Part shown: one piece after another, positions 8,674 to 17,137 of the stretch
How positions within the stretch are numbered: the stretch's first letter is position 1
Layout: the number at the start of each line of letters is the position of its first letter
Assembly: GCA_965246785.1 (NCBI GenBank)
Contig: CBDFFM010000004.1
Coordinates: 124,001-188,000, forward strand
DNA from: UBA1952 sp965246785
GTDB lineage: Bacteria; Bacteroidota; Bacteroidia; Chitinophagales; Chitinophagaceae
Length of the DNA: 64,000 nucleotides
Direction of reading: 5' to 3'
The notes under the pieces: generated by a model
The model's input: the letters and a program-made list of their open reading frames with translations, nothing else
Told to the model about the DNA's origin: nothing
Database searches by the model: none
Program-made: the position numbers and the translations under genes

Positions 8674-10300
8674 TTAGTTGATTAATACCTGCGTTCCTTT
8701 GATTGTTACGTTGCCGGTTCCGGCTTGTATGGTGATGCCCGATGATTCCATCTTAATTGTATTGCTGTGCTCATCTTTCAATTCCAATGAATCGCTCGTC
8801 ATCATGATGGATTTCTCGCCGCTGCTTCCGGTTACTATGAGCTTCATCGCCTTGTTTGTGTCGTCCAGGATTACTTTCACACCTTCCTTGGTTATGAATC
8901 CGTATTGCAGCGCACCACTATCAACAGGTAGCGGAGATGCCTTCATATCCTTGTTGTGGAGATAGCCAAGTATAAGCGCCTCACGCGGGTCGTCGTTCAG
9001 AAAGCCGAGCACCGCTTCGTCACCCACCTGCGGACGGAAGTAACTGCCGTGCTGGTCGCCCGCATCCAGCGTAGCTACGCGCGCCCAGATGGCTTCCTCA
9101 TCACCCACGACCGGTATCTTGACTTTCACGCGGTATTGGCCATCGGGGTCATCTAAGTCTGTTACCACGCCTATCTGTAATCCGTTAACGCCGGCAAGCA
9201 GGCCCTTCGCGGGCTTGTCCATCACATCCTCCTTCTTGTAAAACCAATCTTCGCGCAGGCCGAACTGCACATCGGAATACCACATGCCATCATAGGTATG
9301 CTGCACGCCGGTCACGAAGACGTCGCCGTTAAATCGGTCGCCGAAGCCGGCCAGCGTTATGCTGACGCCAGGCTTGAGATCGGAATTTCCATCCATGCGC
9401 AATCGGCCCGCAATCTTAGCGAGCAGGCGGCGCATGTCGGCGGCGTCCGTCCAATCCTGAAGCTGCGTTTGCTCCAAGTGTCCCGTGTGACTCATTTTAG
9501 GCTCCGCGCCGATAACGCTGCCCAATTCCGATGCGGAGATATTGCCCGCTTCCGAAAGCGTCGCTGCACCTGCCTCAGACGCCTCCAGCGTTTGCTGACT
9601 GTAGTCCCAGCTTTGGCTGGTAATGGACTGCACCACTTTCCGCGCGTCCATATCTGCCTCAAAATCGCGGACATTGCTGCCAATCGTCGCTGTCACTACC
9701 GGCGATTCAATCACCGGCTTCTTTACTACAAGCTTGTTGCTGTCCGTATGCACGAGCATCCCGGCAGCTTCCGCGCGCATCAGCAGAAAATCCCAGTCGG
9801 TGACGTCAAACTGCACGGCTTGTTTATGTGTGTAGCTCGTGCTGTCCACTTCCGGCGAAAGCTCGCCTGCAAGCTGCTGGATGATGTCGGCGTCTGTTTT
9901 TTTCAATGAAATACGCGCTCTTACGCGCGCCGGTCAGCTTGATAGCCTTATCCTTCGCCTCAATGTTTAGCTCCGGCCCGTTCATGAGCGTATACTTGAT
10001 GCCGTGTTTGATGATGATGCCCTCAAACACGGTTTCACCCGTGCCATCGTAGCCGAGCTGCACTTTCAACTCATTGCCTGGCTTGAAACGGTCGTCATTG
10101 CTCAATACATTGTCGCGGTTGCTGATAGCTGTTGTGCCAGACTGAAAACGCAGTTTCGCGCTTGCGATTTTGTTGAAAATGCTGCTAATGGTTAAGTCTA
10201 CCAGGGCCACGTCAGTGCCCAGCACCGTGCCGTTGATATAAATCTTGGCGGTGACGACGGCGGAGTGGCCTTGTCCGGGAAGCCCGGGGAGGGATGGCAT
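8674..10300 (-). pseudogene. eCIS spike protein, VgrG/Afp8-like, split by a +1 frameshift
   Basis: Two overlapping frames encode one spike protein. The first (10300 to about 9903, MPSLPGLPGQGHSAVV...) is the N-terminal hub part and reads ...KSAYFIEK before going out of frame. The second continues KTDADIIQQLAGEL... to 8674 and carries the OB-fold region (GLQIGVVTDLDDPDGQYRVK) and a C-terminal beta-needle with repeating strands ending GNVTIKGTQVLIN. The junction is a run of seven A on the coding strand (9897-9903). Dropping one A joins the frames into a single 541-residue protein, a normal length for Afp8-type spikes. If the shift is real, the injection system has no complete spike unless slippage rescues it. 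Sequencing error is a serious alternative, since three other genes here show the same kind of lesion. Confidence 0.88.
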
Positions 10301-10307
10301 GGCAGGA

Positions 10308-10994
10308 TTATTCGGCGGCTATAGGTGGAAAAGTCAATTCTTCGCCCGCGTCAAAGGGCTTGCGGAAATTGGTGAGGCCATTTACAGCCGCCACCTGCAG
10401 GTAGTAATATTGGTTCTTGTAAATGTTCTGCGTCAGTGCCGGGAGCAGGTCGCCTTCCTGCGTCTTCACCTTGTGGGTGAGGTCGGGCGAGGAGAGCATA
10501 TTGAGGATGGCGCTCAGGGTACCCACCTTCCGCTCGGTAAACGTCGCGCTGATTTTGGCGCGGATGGGCAGGCCGAACATGTCAAACATCGTGTAGGTAA
10601 CCGTAGAGGAATTCATCACGCAGATGTTGATGAAGGTTCCGTACTGCACCATCAGATAGTTTGGCCGGTGGGTCAGGCTCTGAATAGCCGTTGTAGCTGC
10701 GCGAAAAAGCGCTACCTGAGCCGTCACGGGAATTTTGACGCCGTTGGTGTTCACGCCCGTTCCGTCCAACATAAAGTCAATCGTGAACGTCCGCGGCCGT
10801 GTTTGGAGATAGGCCGGGTCGGTACCATCGGTTCCAATGGCCGGGTCGTTCTGCCAGTGCACACTTTCCCGGACTGAGAATTGCTCCGGGTTGAGCATGG
10901 CGATGAAGGGCACGCCCAATGCAGGCACGCCGTTCTCATCCGTAGTGAGAATCTTAAAGTTGAACGGCAGTTTTACGGCGCTTTGCGTATCCAT
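10308..10994 (-). CDS. eCIS baseplate adaptor, LysM/Afp7-like
   Basis: The protein has 228 residues. Its N-terminal part (VPFIAMLNPEQFSVRESVHW) matches the contractile injection system tube/LysM family, in which an NPxxF-type segment is characteristic. The C-terminal part (KVKTQEGDLLPALTQNIYKNQYYYLQVAAVNGLTN) resembles a LysM module. In Afp-like particles this protein connects the inner tube to the spike hub. Its ATG overlaps the stop of the DUF5908-like gene by one base (TAATG), so translation is probably coupled, and the spike gene starts 7 bp after it. Confidence 0.82.
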   Translation of the reverse strand: MDTQSAVKLPFNFKILTTDENGVPALGVPFIAMLNPEQFSVRESVHWQNDPAIGTDGTDPAYLQTRPRTFTIDFMLDGTGVNTNGVKIPVTAQVALFRAATTAIQSLTHRPNYLMVQYGTFINICVMNSSTVTYTMFDMFGLPIRAKISATFTERKVGTLSAILNMLSSPDLTHKVKTQEGDLLPALTQNIYKNQYYYLQVAAVNGLTNFRKPFDAGEELTFPPIAAE

Positions 10995-11152
10995 TAGCGT
11001 TCGGATTTTTCGCGGATGATTTGCAGGATTTTCTCGGCCAGCTCACGTTGCGTCTCTATAGGGTCTGGTGCAGACTCAGCAGCGTCGGAAACACCTGAGC
11101 GCTGCTCGTTTACCGTTGTTGTAATGACGACCTCATCAATCTGTACAGGCAT
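10994..11152 (-). CDS. Small eCIS-associated protein, DUF5908-like
   Basis: A 52-residue frame starts at ATG 11150-11152 (MPVQIDEVVITTTVNEQ) and ends with a stop that shares one base with the next start codon. The N-terminal MPVxIxExxI pattern is typical of DUF5908, a short family found between tube and adaptor genes in Bacteroidota eCIS clusters. The C-terminal half (RELAEKILQIIREKSER) is predicted to be an amphipathic helix. Its function in the particle is not known. It starts 8 bp after the second tube gene. Confidence 0.7.
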   Translation of the reverse strand: MPVQIDEVVITTTVNEQRSGVSDAAESAPDPIETQRELAEKILQIIREKSER

Positions 11153-11160
11153 TTACACGT

Positions 11161-11628
11161 CTATTTTATGCGTTCAAAGTATTGGTAAGCCAGCTCTATC
11201 GTTTCCACCATCACAGCATTCTGCGCGGCATTGAAGCCGGAGGCATTGTACTTCACCGGGTAGGCGGCCACCACATTCCAGACCGCCAGAGGCTCGCCTG
11301 CCTCGTCCATCAACGTTACCAGAATGTCGGCAGGCTTGAAGTCGTAGATGACCACCGTGAAGAAGGTGCTCATCGCATCCTTAAACCAACTGACGATAGC
11401 ACTGTCCTGCAGGAAGCCGCGCTTCAGCACAAGGTTCGGGTAGCGGGCGCGCTTCGGGAATTTATGCGAGAAGCGATTCTCACCGCCCTCGCGGTATTCC
11501 TCCACCTCAATGTCAAAAGACAATCCGCTTACTTCCTGAAAGCGCTGCTCCTTATCGCTGTCCATACCGTCAACGCCGGCGAACTCCACCTTGAACATAA
11601 AGCCCGCAGGCGGGTAGTAGGCAGCCAT
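11161..11628 (-). CDS. eCIS inner tube protein 2 (T4 gp19-like)
   Basis: The 155-residue protein has the tube-protein pattern: an N-terminal strand with FMFKVEFAGVDG, FQEVSGLSFDIEVEEYREGG, then a KFPKRARYPNLVLKRGF segment and a C-terminal EPLAVWNVVAAYPVKYNASGF segment. The family forms hexameric rings stacked inside the sheath. Presence of two tube paralogues (with 11632-12066) is normal in eCIS, one forming the shaft and one the transition to the baseplate. It lies 3 bp after the first tube gene. Confidence 0.9.
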   Translation of the reverse strand: MAAYYPPAGFMFKVEFAGVDGMDSDKEQRFQEVSGLSFDIEVEEYREGGENRFSHKFPKRARYPNLVLKRGFLQDSAIVSWFKDAMSTFFTVVIYDFKPADILVTLMDEAGEPLAVWNVVAAYPVKYNASGFNAAQNAVMVETIELAYQYFERIK

Positions 11629-11631
11629 CTG

Positions 11632-12066
11632 TTACGTCATTTTTACGGTGATGCCCTCATGGCAAAGCTCTATCGTCTCAATGGCGATTTCGTTGCCGGT
11701 GGCTTTAAGGCTAGGGCCTTCGCACTTTACCGGCCATGCCTGCACGATTGTCCAGAACATTACCGGCTCGCCCTCGTCATTCAGAAGCGAGATGGTAATG
11801 TCGCGACGCTCCACATTCGGCGAGCCGCCGTTGTTGAACCAGGTAAAAAGGTCGTTGTTACCCGTCACGATGCCGCGCTTGAGAGTAATGTTGTTCACCT
11901 TATGCAGTCCGGGCCGCTTCATAGGCGGGGCAGTAGCGGGCATGAGGCCGTCTCGGTACTCAATGACCTGTGTCTCCTGGGTGAGACCGCTGACGTCGGA
12001 GAAGCCGATGTCCGTATTGTTCCAAGACACTTTAAAGTGGAAAACTGGTATGGGATATGAAGCCAT
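11632..12066 (-). CDS. eCIS inner tube protein 1 (T4 gp19-like)
   Basis: The 144-residue protein starts MASYPIPVFHFKVSW and contains FSDVSGLTQETQVIEYRDG, NNITLKRGI and FWTIVQAWPVKCEGPSL, the alternating pattern of phage tail tube proteins of the gp19 family. It is the first tube gene after the sheath and therefore the likely main tube subunit. It shares the VSGL, EYR and LKRG landmarks with the second tube protein, so the two arose by duplication. Confidence 0.92.
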   Translation of the reverse strand: MASYPIPVFHFKVSWNNTDIGFSDVSGLTQETQVIEYRDGLMPATAPPMKRPGLHKVNNITLKRGIVTGNNDLFTWFNNGGSPNVERRDITISLLNDEGEPVMFWTIVQAWPVKCEGPSLKATGNEIAIETIELCHEGITVKMT

Positions 12067-12110
12067 GGTGCGTTAGTTTGTTGGTGTTGAAGAAGTGATT
12101 GGATAGCGGT

Positions 12111-13613
12111 TTAGGATTGCTGCATGAGCTGGGTGAACTTGAGCACGATAAACTCAGCTGGCCTTGCGACCGCCATGCCTATTTCTATATTCAGCTTCCC
12201 TTCCAGCACATCCACAGAAGTCATGGTGCTGCCAAGGCCAACACGCACGTAGTATGCTTGTTCCGGCTTTGCGCCGGCAAGTGCGCCATCGCGCCATTTG
12301 AGGAAGAGGTAGTTTTCTATCATCGCCTGAATCTTCACCCACGTACCGGCGGTGTTCGGCTCAAAGACCGCCCATTGGCTGCTTTTCTTCACGCTTTCCT
12401 CCACCATATTGAAGAAGCGGCGGACGGAGATATACTTCCACTCATTGTCATTGCCGTTCAGTGTTCGTGCACCCCAAACGGTTGGGCCGTAGCCTGGGAA
12501 GGTGCGGATGACGTTGATAGACTTACCTGAGGTAGCGTCAATGTTGAGGCTGCTCTGGTCGCGGTCACTCATGGGAATGGTCGGTGCGATGGTAGAAGCA
12601 AGCGCCTCATTGGCCGGAGCTTTCCAAACGCCCTTATTAGCGTCAACGCGCGTATAGAGGCCTGCGATAGCCGGGCTTGGCGGAAGTGTAATAAATTGCT
12701 TCTCAAACTCCGCAATCACTTGGTTGTAAACTGCCGAGCCAACGGGAACCTTTGCCCCTGCGCCGGTCTGGCCAACAGTCTGGCCTGCTACGTCAACGCC
12801 CATCGCATCCTTGTAGCTGTCAATGGCAAGGCCGTCAATGATGTAGCCCTTGGCGGCATCATAGCCGAAGTTGTAGTTGTAGGTTGTCTTCAGGTTGGGA
12901 TAGTAAGCAGCGGCGTAGCGGTTTTCCTCAACGCCGAGTGTGGACGTGCGGATGACGTCTACATCCGTGTCAATCTTGCCGCCCGGATTGTCTGAATCTT
13001 TAGGCGTTACCACAAACGGGTCAATCAATGCGATGCGGTCTTTCAGCGAAGCTGCCTGCGTAATCATCGCGCCGACAACTTCTTTGTAGCCGGCACTGTC
13101 GCCCGGAGCGCCTGCCTTTGCCGCTTCCGGTACCACCAGCAGTGTTACCTCATCAACGTCCTTCACCACGTCAAGCGCCGCTTTCAGCTTGCTTTTGCTA
13201 ACCGTACCACCGCCGCCGGCATATGTATCTGCAGCTACAATGTAGCAGGTGCCGCCACCGTTGTCGTAGAAATGGCGCAGCGCATAGTACATATTGTACT
13301 CGCTCGTCTGCATCGGGTCAACCGATACCTTGACCTGATAAGCCGGGTTGATGGCTGTAGGTTCCTGAACGGTGATGGAGATGGCCGAATCTTTTTCCAC
13401 CGCGGAGCGGCCGAAGTAGTGCTCATACTCGCTGAGGCCATTAATCTTAGTAGGTACGTTCATGCGCTTGCCGTCGCCGTCTTTGTAGAGGTCGGCCTTT
13501 TCTACATAGCCTATGAAGGCCGGTATTGCCGTTTCTACTTCGGCAACGGAGGGCGGCAGCGCGGAGATTTCCTGCACGTACACGCCGGGTGTGGTGAGTT
13601 TTACAACGGACAT
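12111..13613 (-). CDS. eCIS contractile sheath protein
   Basis: The 500-residue protein starts with KLTTPGVYVQEISALPPSV, the hallmark N-terminus of phage tail sheath proteins. It ends with the conserved C-terminal domain (TVWGARTLNG..., ISVRRFFNMVEESVKKSS, VARPAEFIVLKFTQ). The central part (about residues 60-350) is the variable surface domain. The family forms the contracting outer cylinder. The gene has a conventional ATG start and lies between the 391-aa unknown and the first tube gene. Confidence 0.97.
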   Translation of the reverse strand: MSVVKLTTPGVYVQEISALPPSVAEVETAIPAFIGYVEKADLYKDGDGKRMNVPTKINGLSEYEHYFGRSAVEKDSAISITVQEPTAINPAYQVKVSVDPMQTSEYNMYYALRHFYDNGGGTCYIVAADTYAGGGGTVSKSKLKAALDVVKDVDEVTLLVVPEAAKAGAPGDSAGYKEVVGAMITQAASLKDRIALIDPFVVTPKDSDNPGGKIDTDVDVIRTSTLGVEENRYAAAYYPNLKTTYNYNFGYDAAKGYIIDGLAIDSYKDAMGVDVAGQTVGQTGAGAKVPVGSAVYNQVIAEFEKQFITLPPSPAIAGLYTRVDANKGVWKAPANEALASTIAPTIPMSDRDQSSLNIDATSGKSINVIRTFPGYGPTVWGARTLNGNDNEWKYISVRRFFNMVEESVKKSSQWAVFEPNTAGTWVKIQAMIENYLFLKWRDGALAGAKPEQAYYVRVGLGSTMTSVDVLEGKLNIEIGMAVARPAEFIVLKFTQLMQQS

Positions 13614-13628
13614 TGGTTTGGTGGGTGG

Positions 13629-14804
13629 TTAGATGGTTATGAAAATATCGGAATAGACGTTGGAGCCTTCGGCGGTGATAAGGCGGGAAGAAGGGTAGGG
13701 CAGCCCGCGCTTCACTACGGTTTCGTTTGCCAAATCGCCAATGTTTTTGTGAAGCGATAGGGAGAGCGCGGCACCCGTGGGGCTGAAGTAGGCTTCCCGC
13801 AGGGCGGCGGGGTCGGCTGCCACAAAAAGGAGCTGGTCGGCGGCGCCGGACGGATGGGCGGTGAAGGACACGTTGCTGTCATTGGTGACGATGTTTAGAT
13901 TGTCCAGAAAGACCGCTTTTTGCGCGGGGCTTAATCCCGCCAGCTCCTGCGCCAGCGGCCCGGAAGGCTGCAAGGCAAACGTGTAACGCCATACCGTCTC
14001 GCGGCTCACAAAACGCACGATGTAGCGCGGCCGGTCGGCGGTTAACGACTTGCCGGCTTCAATGACACAGTAATTGTCGTCCAGCGCGGCATCCAGCAAA
14101 ATTTCTATTACGCCGAAAACCGGCTGCACGCCCTTGTCAGAGAGGTGATAGAAGGTGTCTTCCAGCGCTCCGCCAATCCACAGCTCGCACATGCCGCCGC
14201 TAAGCGGAGAGAGGTCAAAAAGGAGGTTGGACGTGTTGCCTTCATTGACGATTGATGCAGGCGGGATTTCCTGCCCGGTCAGCAGGTGCTTTACAAAGGT
14301 TGTAACTGGATCTACTGCGGCACCGTTGAAAAAGCGATATACATCCTTTGAAAAAGAAGCTACATCGCTACCGCCGAAGATGCCCGTGGCAGACTCGCTG
14401 AGATGCAGATTGTTACGCGCCGCTGCGCCGTCTGAAACGGTGTTCGTGAGATAAATCAGCTTACCAGTATCGGCGCTTGTCGGCAAATCATTCACAGCCA
14501 ATACTTCCGGATTGTTCAGGCGCAGCAGCAACGTAATCTTATCGCCCGGATGAGCGGGGAAGCGCATAGTCGGGTCGCCGCCCGCCGTCTCACCCAGCGT
14601 GCGGGCCAGAACCGTAATGCCCCCGGATACTTCACGCAGGATTAAGTCCATGCGCTTAAACAGCTCAGTTGTCTCTGCATCCGGCGTGATGGAAATATCC
14701 GGCTCTGAGGTTATCGCACTCTTCCGCCCGCGCCCATTTGCATAGTACGGCAGTTCTATCGCCACGCTTAGCAGCTCTTTGTAGGTAACGTTGATGCCGG
14801 GCAT
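13629..14804 (-). CDS. Unrecognised 391-aa protein inside the eCIS operon
   Basis: I do not recognise this protein from its sequence. It has 391 residues, no signal peptide and no membrane segment. It starts MPGINVTYKELLSVAIELPYYANG and is predicted to be mixed alpha/beta with many short strands. It lies 3 bp after the DUF4255 cap gene and 15 bp before the sheath gene, so it is almost certainly a particle component or assembly factor. In AlgoCIS-type systems a second cap-associated gene occurs beside the DUF4255 protein. This could be an equivalent cap adaptor, but that is inference from position only. Confidence 0.6.
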   Translation of the reverse strand: MPGINVTYKELLSVAIELPYYANGRGRKSAITSEPDISITPDAETTELFKRMDLILREVSGGITVLARTLGETAGGDPTMRFPAHPGDKITLLLRLNNPEVLAVNDLPTSADTGKLIYLTNTVSDGAAARNNLHLSESATGIFGGSDVASFSKDVYRFFNGAAVDPVTTFVKHLLTGQEIPPASIVNEGNTSNLLFDLSPLSGGMCELWIGGALEDTFYHLSDKGVQPVFGVIEILLDAALDDNYCVIEAGKSLTADRPRYIVRFVSRETVWRYTFALQPSGPLAQELAGLSPAQKAVFLDNLNIVTNDSNVSFTAHPSGAADQLLFVAADPAALREAYFSPTGAALSLSLHKNIGDLANETVVKRGLPYPSSRLITAEGSNVYSDIFITI

Positions 14805-14807
14805 GGG

Positions 14808-15464
14808 TTACGCTTCATTGAGATTTAGCTCGGTGATAGCGGCCACCTTCTCCTTGCTCCGTATGTCGAACACGGTGAGCATGTTGGCTTTATAGACCGC
14901 ATTGGGCAGATATTTAGCGCCGGTCATGCCCCAGAGATTGTTCTGTTGCTCGTAGGAAAGGCTTTCCAGCTTCAGGCTCATCCGCTCAATGAGTTGCCAC
15001 GGCTGCTTATCTGGCTCCAGCACCGAAGCATTGAGCGTGGAATACTTAGCCGCATCGAAAACGGGATTCGCCTGGAAAAAGCCTAAGGCGTTAGACAGAT
15101 CGCGCAGCGCTGTCTCATACACGCTGTAATGCGCAGCTACAAGTATGTGGATGTCAAGCTCTACCGGCGGCGGTAGGCGTAGAAATTTTTTGTCGTCCGT
15201 AGGTATGTAATGCGGCCGTTTTCCCTCGCGCCGCTCTTCTTCAATGCCGATAAGCATAATCGTTATGTGCGTCTCGTCACTGTAGGCAATAGTGCCGTCG
15301 GGCTTGCTGAGCGCCTGCACGCTCACTACCTCGCCGGTTTTATAGTTCACGGGGTCTCGCTCCGTGAAGTAGGATTCCAGCTCGCCTTTTAAAAATTCAA
15401 GCGCGGTGCGTATCAAAAGACAGGATTTAAGGGAAGGTTTAAGGTCAAATCCGAACGCTATCAC
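14808..15464 (-). CDS. eCIS tail terminator/cap protein, DUF4255 (Afp16-like)
   Basis: The protein contains ALEFLKGELESYF near its N-terminus and LRLPPPVELDIHILVAAHYSVYETALRDLSNALGFFQ in the middle, both typical of the Pvc16/DUF4255 family that caps the distal end of the tube and sheath. It is the first gene of the visible operon. The GTG start at 15462-15464 gives 218 residues. A TTG at 15414-15416 would start MIRTALEFLKGELESYF, which fits the usual family N-terminus better, so the true start may be 16 codons downstream. A stop codon closes the frame just upstream of the GTG. Confidence 0.87.
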   Translation of the reverse strand: MIAFGFDLKPSLKSCLLIRTALEFLKGELESYFTERDPVNYKTGEVVSVQALSKPDGTIAYSDETHITIMLIGIEEERREGKRPHYIPTDDKKFLRLPPPVELDIHILVAAHYSVYETALRDLSNALGFFQANPVFDAAKYSTLNASVLEPDKQPWQLIERMSLKLESLSYEQQNNLWGMTGAKYLPNAVYKANMLTVFDIRSKEKVAAITELNLNEA

Positions 15465-15813
15465 GGATTTCTCCGCTCTAACTAATACTACTCATTGTCA
15501 CTTGGGATTTTAGCGCTATTGATTAAAGTTTACGCAATGGCTCAAAATCCATATAATGCTCTGAAAATGTTTGTGTTGTTTAAAATGTCCGCTTCGGGGA
15601 GGAATTAATGTTCCGCATTCCCGGAGGTAAAAGTTGAAAACATAAACGACAATTCAAAGCGAGGAAACAAAAATTTCATAGTTCAAGGGTTAGTAACCTT
15701 GCATGTATATAGTCAATAATCAACTATTCGCATTTTATGCAAATGTTTATAAATGTGGCAATGTATTCATTGGCGCATCGGCGCAATGGACTTTAAAACA
15801 TGGCGCCAATCAT
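15465..15813. other. Non-coding region upstream of the eCIS operon
   Basis: This AT-rich stretch separates the eCIS operon from the amine oxidase terminator. It must hold the operon promoter if the DUF4255 gene is first. I did not find a convincing TAnnTTTG element in the minus-strand orientation close to the start. No open frame of note and no repeats were seen. Confidence 0.5.
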
Positions 15814-15841
15814 AAAAAAATTTCCACCTGAAAGGTGGAAA
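15814..15841 (-). terminator. Rho-independent terminator of the nuclease-amine oxidase operon
   Basis: A perfect 9-bp stem, TTTCCACCT and AGGTGGAAA (15821-15829 and 15833-15841) with a GAA loop, is followed on the minus strand by seven T. It lies about 35 bp after the amine oxidase stop. Confidence 0.88.
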
Positions 15842-15874
15842 ACTTATTTTGACAAACTTATGTTCGGAATACAA

Positions 15875-17134
15875 TTACGTTTTTGGCTCAAAAGCGCCAA
15901 CGCATCTTGCAACTTTCTGCCCGCTCCAAAATGCGGCCTCAACCGTGCCCATCGCGGGGCCTGCGTACATATATTCTCCCGTAAAATGAACGCGTCCGTT
16001 TAATGGCTTCGCCAATAACTGCAAAGCTGTACCGGCGCCTACGGTTGCGTAAGCGTAAGAGCCACGTGTGTAAATGTCTGCGCTCCAATTTGCTACATGC
16101 GCTTCATCCAGCAGGCTTTCTAATTCCCGCTGTTCTTTATTAAAGATTTGCGCCAGCGACGATAGCGCTAAATCCAATAACTGTTCATCCGGCATCGCAG
16201 CATGGCTCTGGGCGATGCGTCCGGAAAGCCAGCCTGTAAAAACTCCGTTCTGCTTCGGCGATTGTGTCCACCAGGTCGGTACCGGCGCAGATGAAAGCAG
16301 AAAGCCGAGGCCGGGACATGAGGTCTCCCAAAAAGCATTGCGAAAATGCAGGACAAACTTGATGATGTCGCCAAAACCGAGCGTAGCAACAGCGGCCTTG
16401 TAAGCCGCGCGGGAAGGTGCGGCTATTTGCAGCACATCCTCCGACTGCAAGACACCAAGCGGTAACGCGATTATGACGTGCCGCGCGTGAAACTGTTGTC
16501 CGACTGCCACGACGTTTACGCCCTCATTTCCAATGCTCACGGCACTTACAGGGTGATTGAGCAAGATGCGGCTCCCAAATGATGTAATCTTATCTGCAAG
16601 AAAGTTCATCAGCCCCGCATAGCCGCCATCAATTCGGGATTGCTCTTCTTGCTGCGCACTCCATTCCTCGTACAGTGCTTTTGCGCTTACGCGGGCAGTA
16701 TCGGCGGTATCGTAGCCTTCTGCGTAAGAAATTGCCGTGTCTTTCAGCGCCGCGTATTCTGTTTCCGGAAAGTATTGAGTGAGAAAATCTTGGAGACTCA
16801 TGTCTTTTTCGAGCGCCTTCAGCTTGCGCATCATACATGGCCAGGGTTCGGAGTCGAATGCCTCGCTAGCCTCCCCGCCCCGTAGCTGCACCCACTCGCC
16901 GGAAATGGGCGTATGCGTGATGCCAGCTTCGCGCAATAATTCCAGTGTGATGGGCAACTCGCCATGGATGAATTCCGCACCAAGCTCGGTGCCGTCTTCT
17001 AAAGTATGTGCACGACCGCCAATGCGGGCCCTGGCTTCCAGAATAAGGGCTTTGCGCCCATTTTTCGCAAGCTCATAAGCAGCCATAAGCCCCGCCGGCC
17101 CTGCGCCGATGATTATAATTTCATGCTGCTTCAT
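15875..17134 (-). CDS. FAD-dependent amine oxidase (flavin monoamine oxidase family)
   Basis: The 419-residue protein starts MKQHEIIIIGAGPAGLMAAY, with the Rossmann dinucleotide motif GAGPAG at residues 10-15, followed by EARARIGGRAHT, the second FAD motif of the GMC/MAO-type oxidases. Near the C-terminus RVHFTGEYMYAGPAMGTVEAA is the conserved FAD-binding end found in monoamine, polyamine and related oxidases. The reaction would be oxidative deamination of an amine with release of peroxide; the substrate is not predictable. There is no signal peptide. It starts 3 bp after the nuclease stop, so both are in one operon. Confidence 0.9.
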   Translation of the reverse strand: MKQHEIIIIGAGPAGLMAAYELAKNGRKALILEARARIGGRAHTLEDGTELGAEFIHGELPITLELLREAGITHTPISGEWVQLRGGEASEAFDSEPWPCMMRKLKALEKDMSLQDFLTQYFPETEYAALKDTAISYAEGYDTADTARVSAKALYEEWSAQQEEQSRIDGGYAGLMNFLADKITSFGSRILLNHPVSAVSIGNEGVNVVAVGQQFHARHVIIALPLGVLQSEDVLQIAAPSRAAYKAAVATLGFGDIIKFVLHFRNAFWETSCPGLGFLLSSAPVPTWWTQSPKQNGVFTGWLSGRIAQSHAAMPDEQLLDLALSSLAQIFNKEQRELESLLDEAHVANWSADIYTRGSYAYATVGAGTALQLLAKPLNGRVHFTGEYMYAGPAMGTVEAAFWSGQKVARCVGAFEPKT

Positions 17135-17137
17135 GAC

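Noticed and set aside
9890..9910. Programmed -1 frameshift at A-AAA-AAC in the spike gene
   Set aside because: The heptamer is in the right phase for a -1 shift, but the downstream spike sequence lies in the +1 frame, so a -1 event would not restore the protein.
11182..12060. Plus-strand open frame (292 codons) across the two tube genes
   Set aside because: It is antisense to two well-supported tube proteins, spans their junction and has no recognisable domain.
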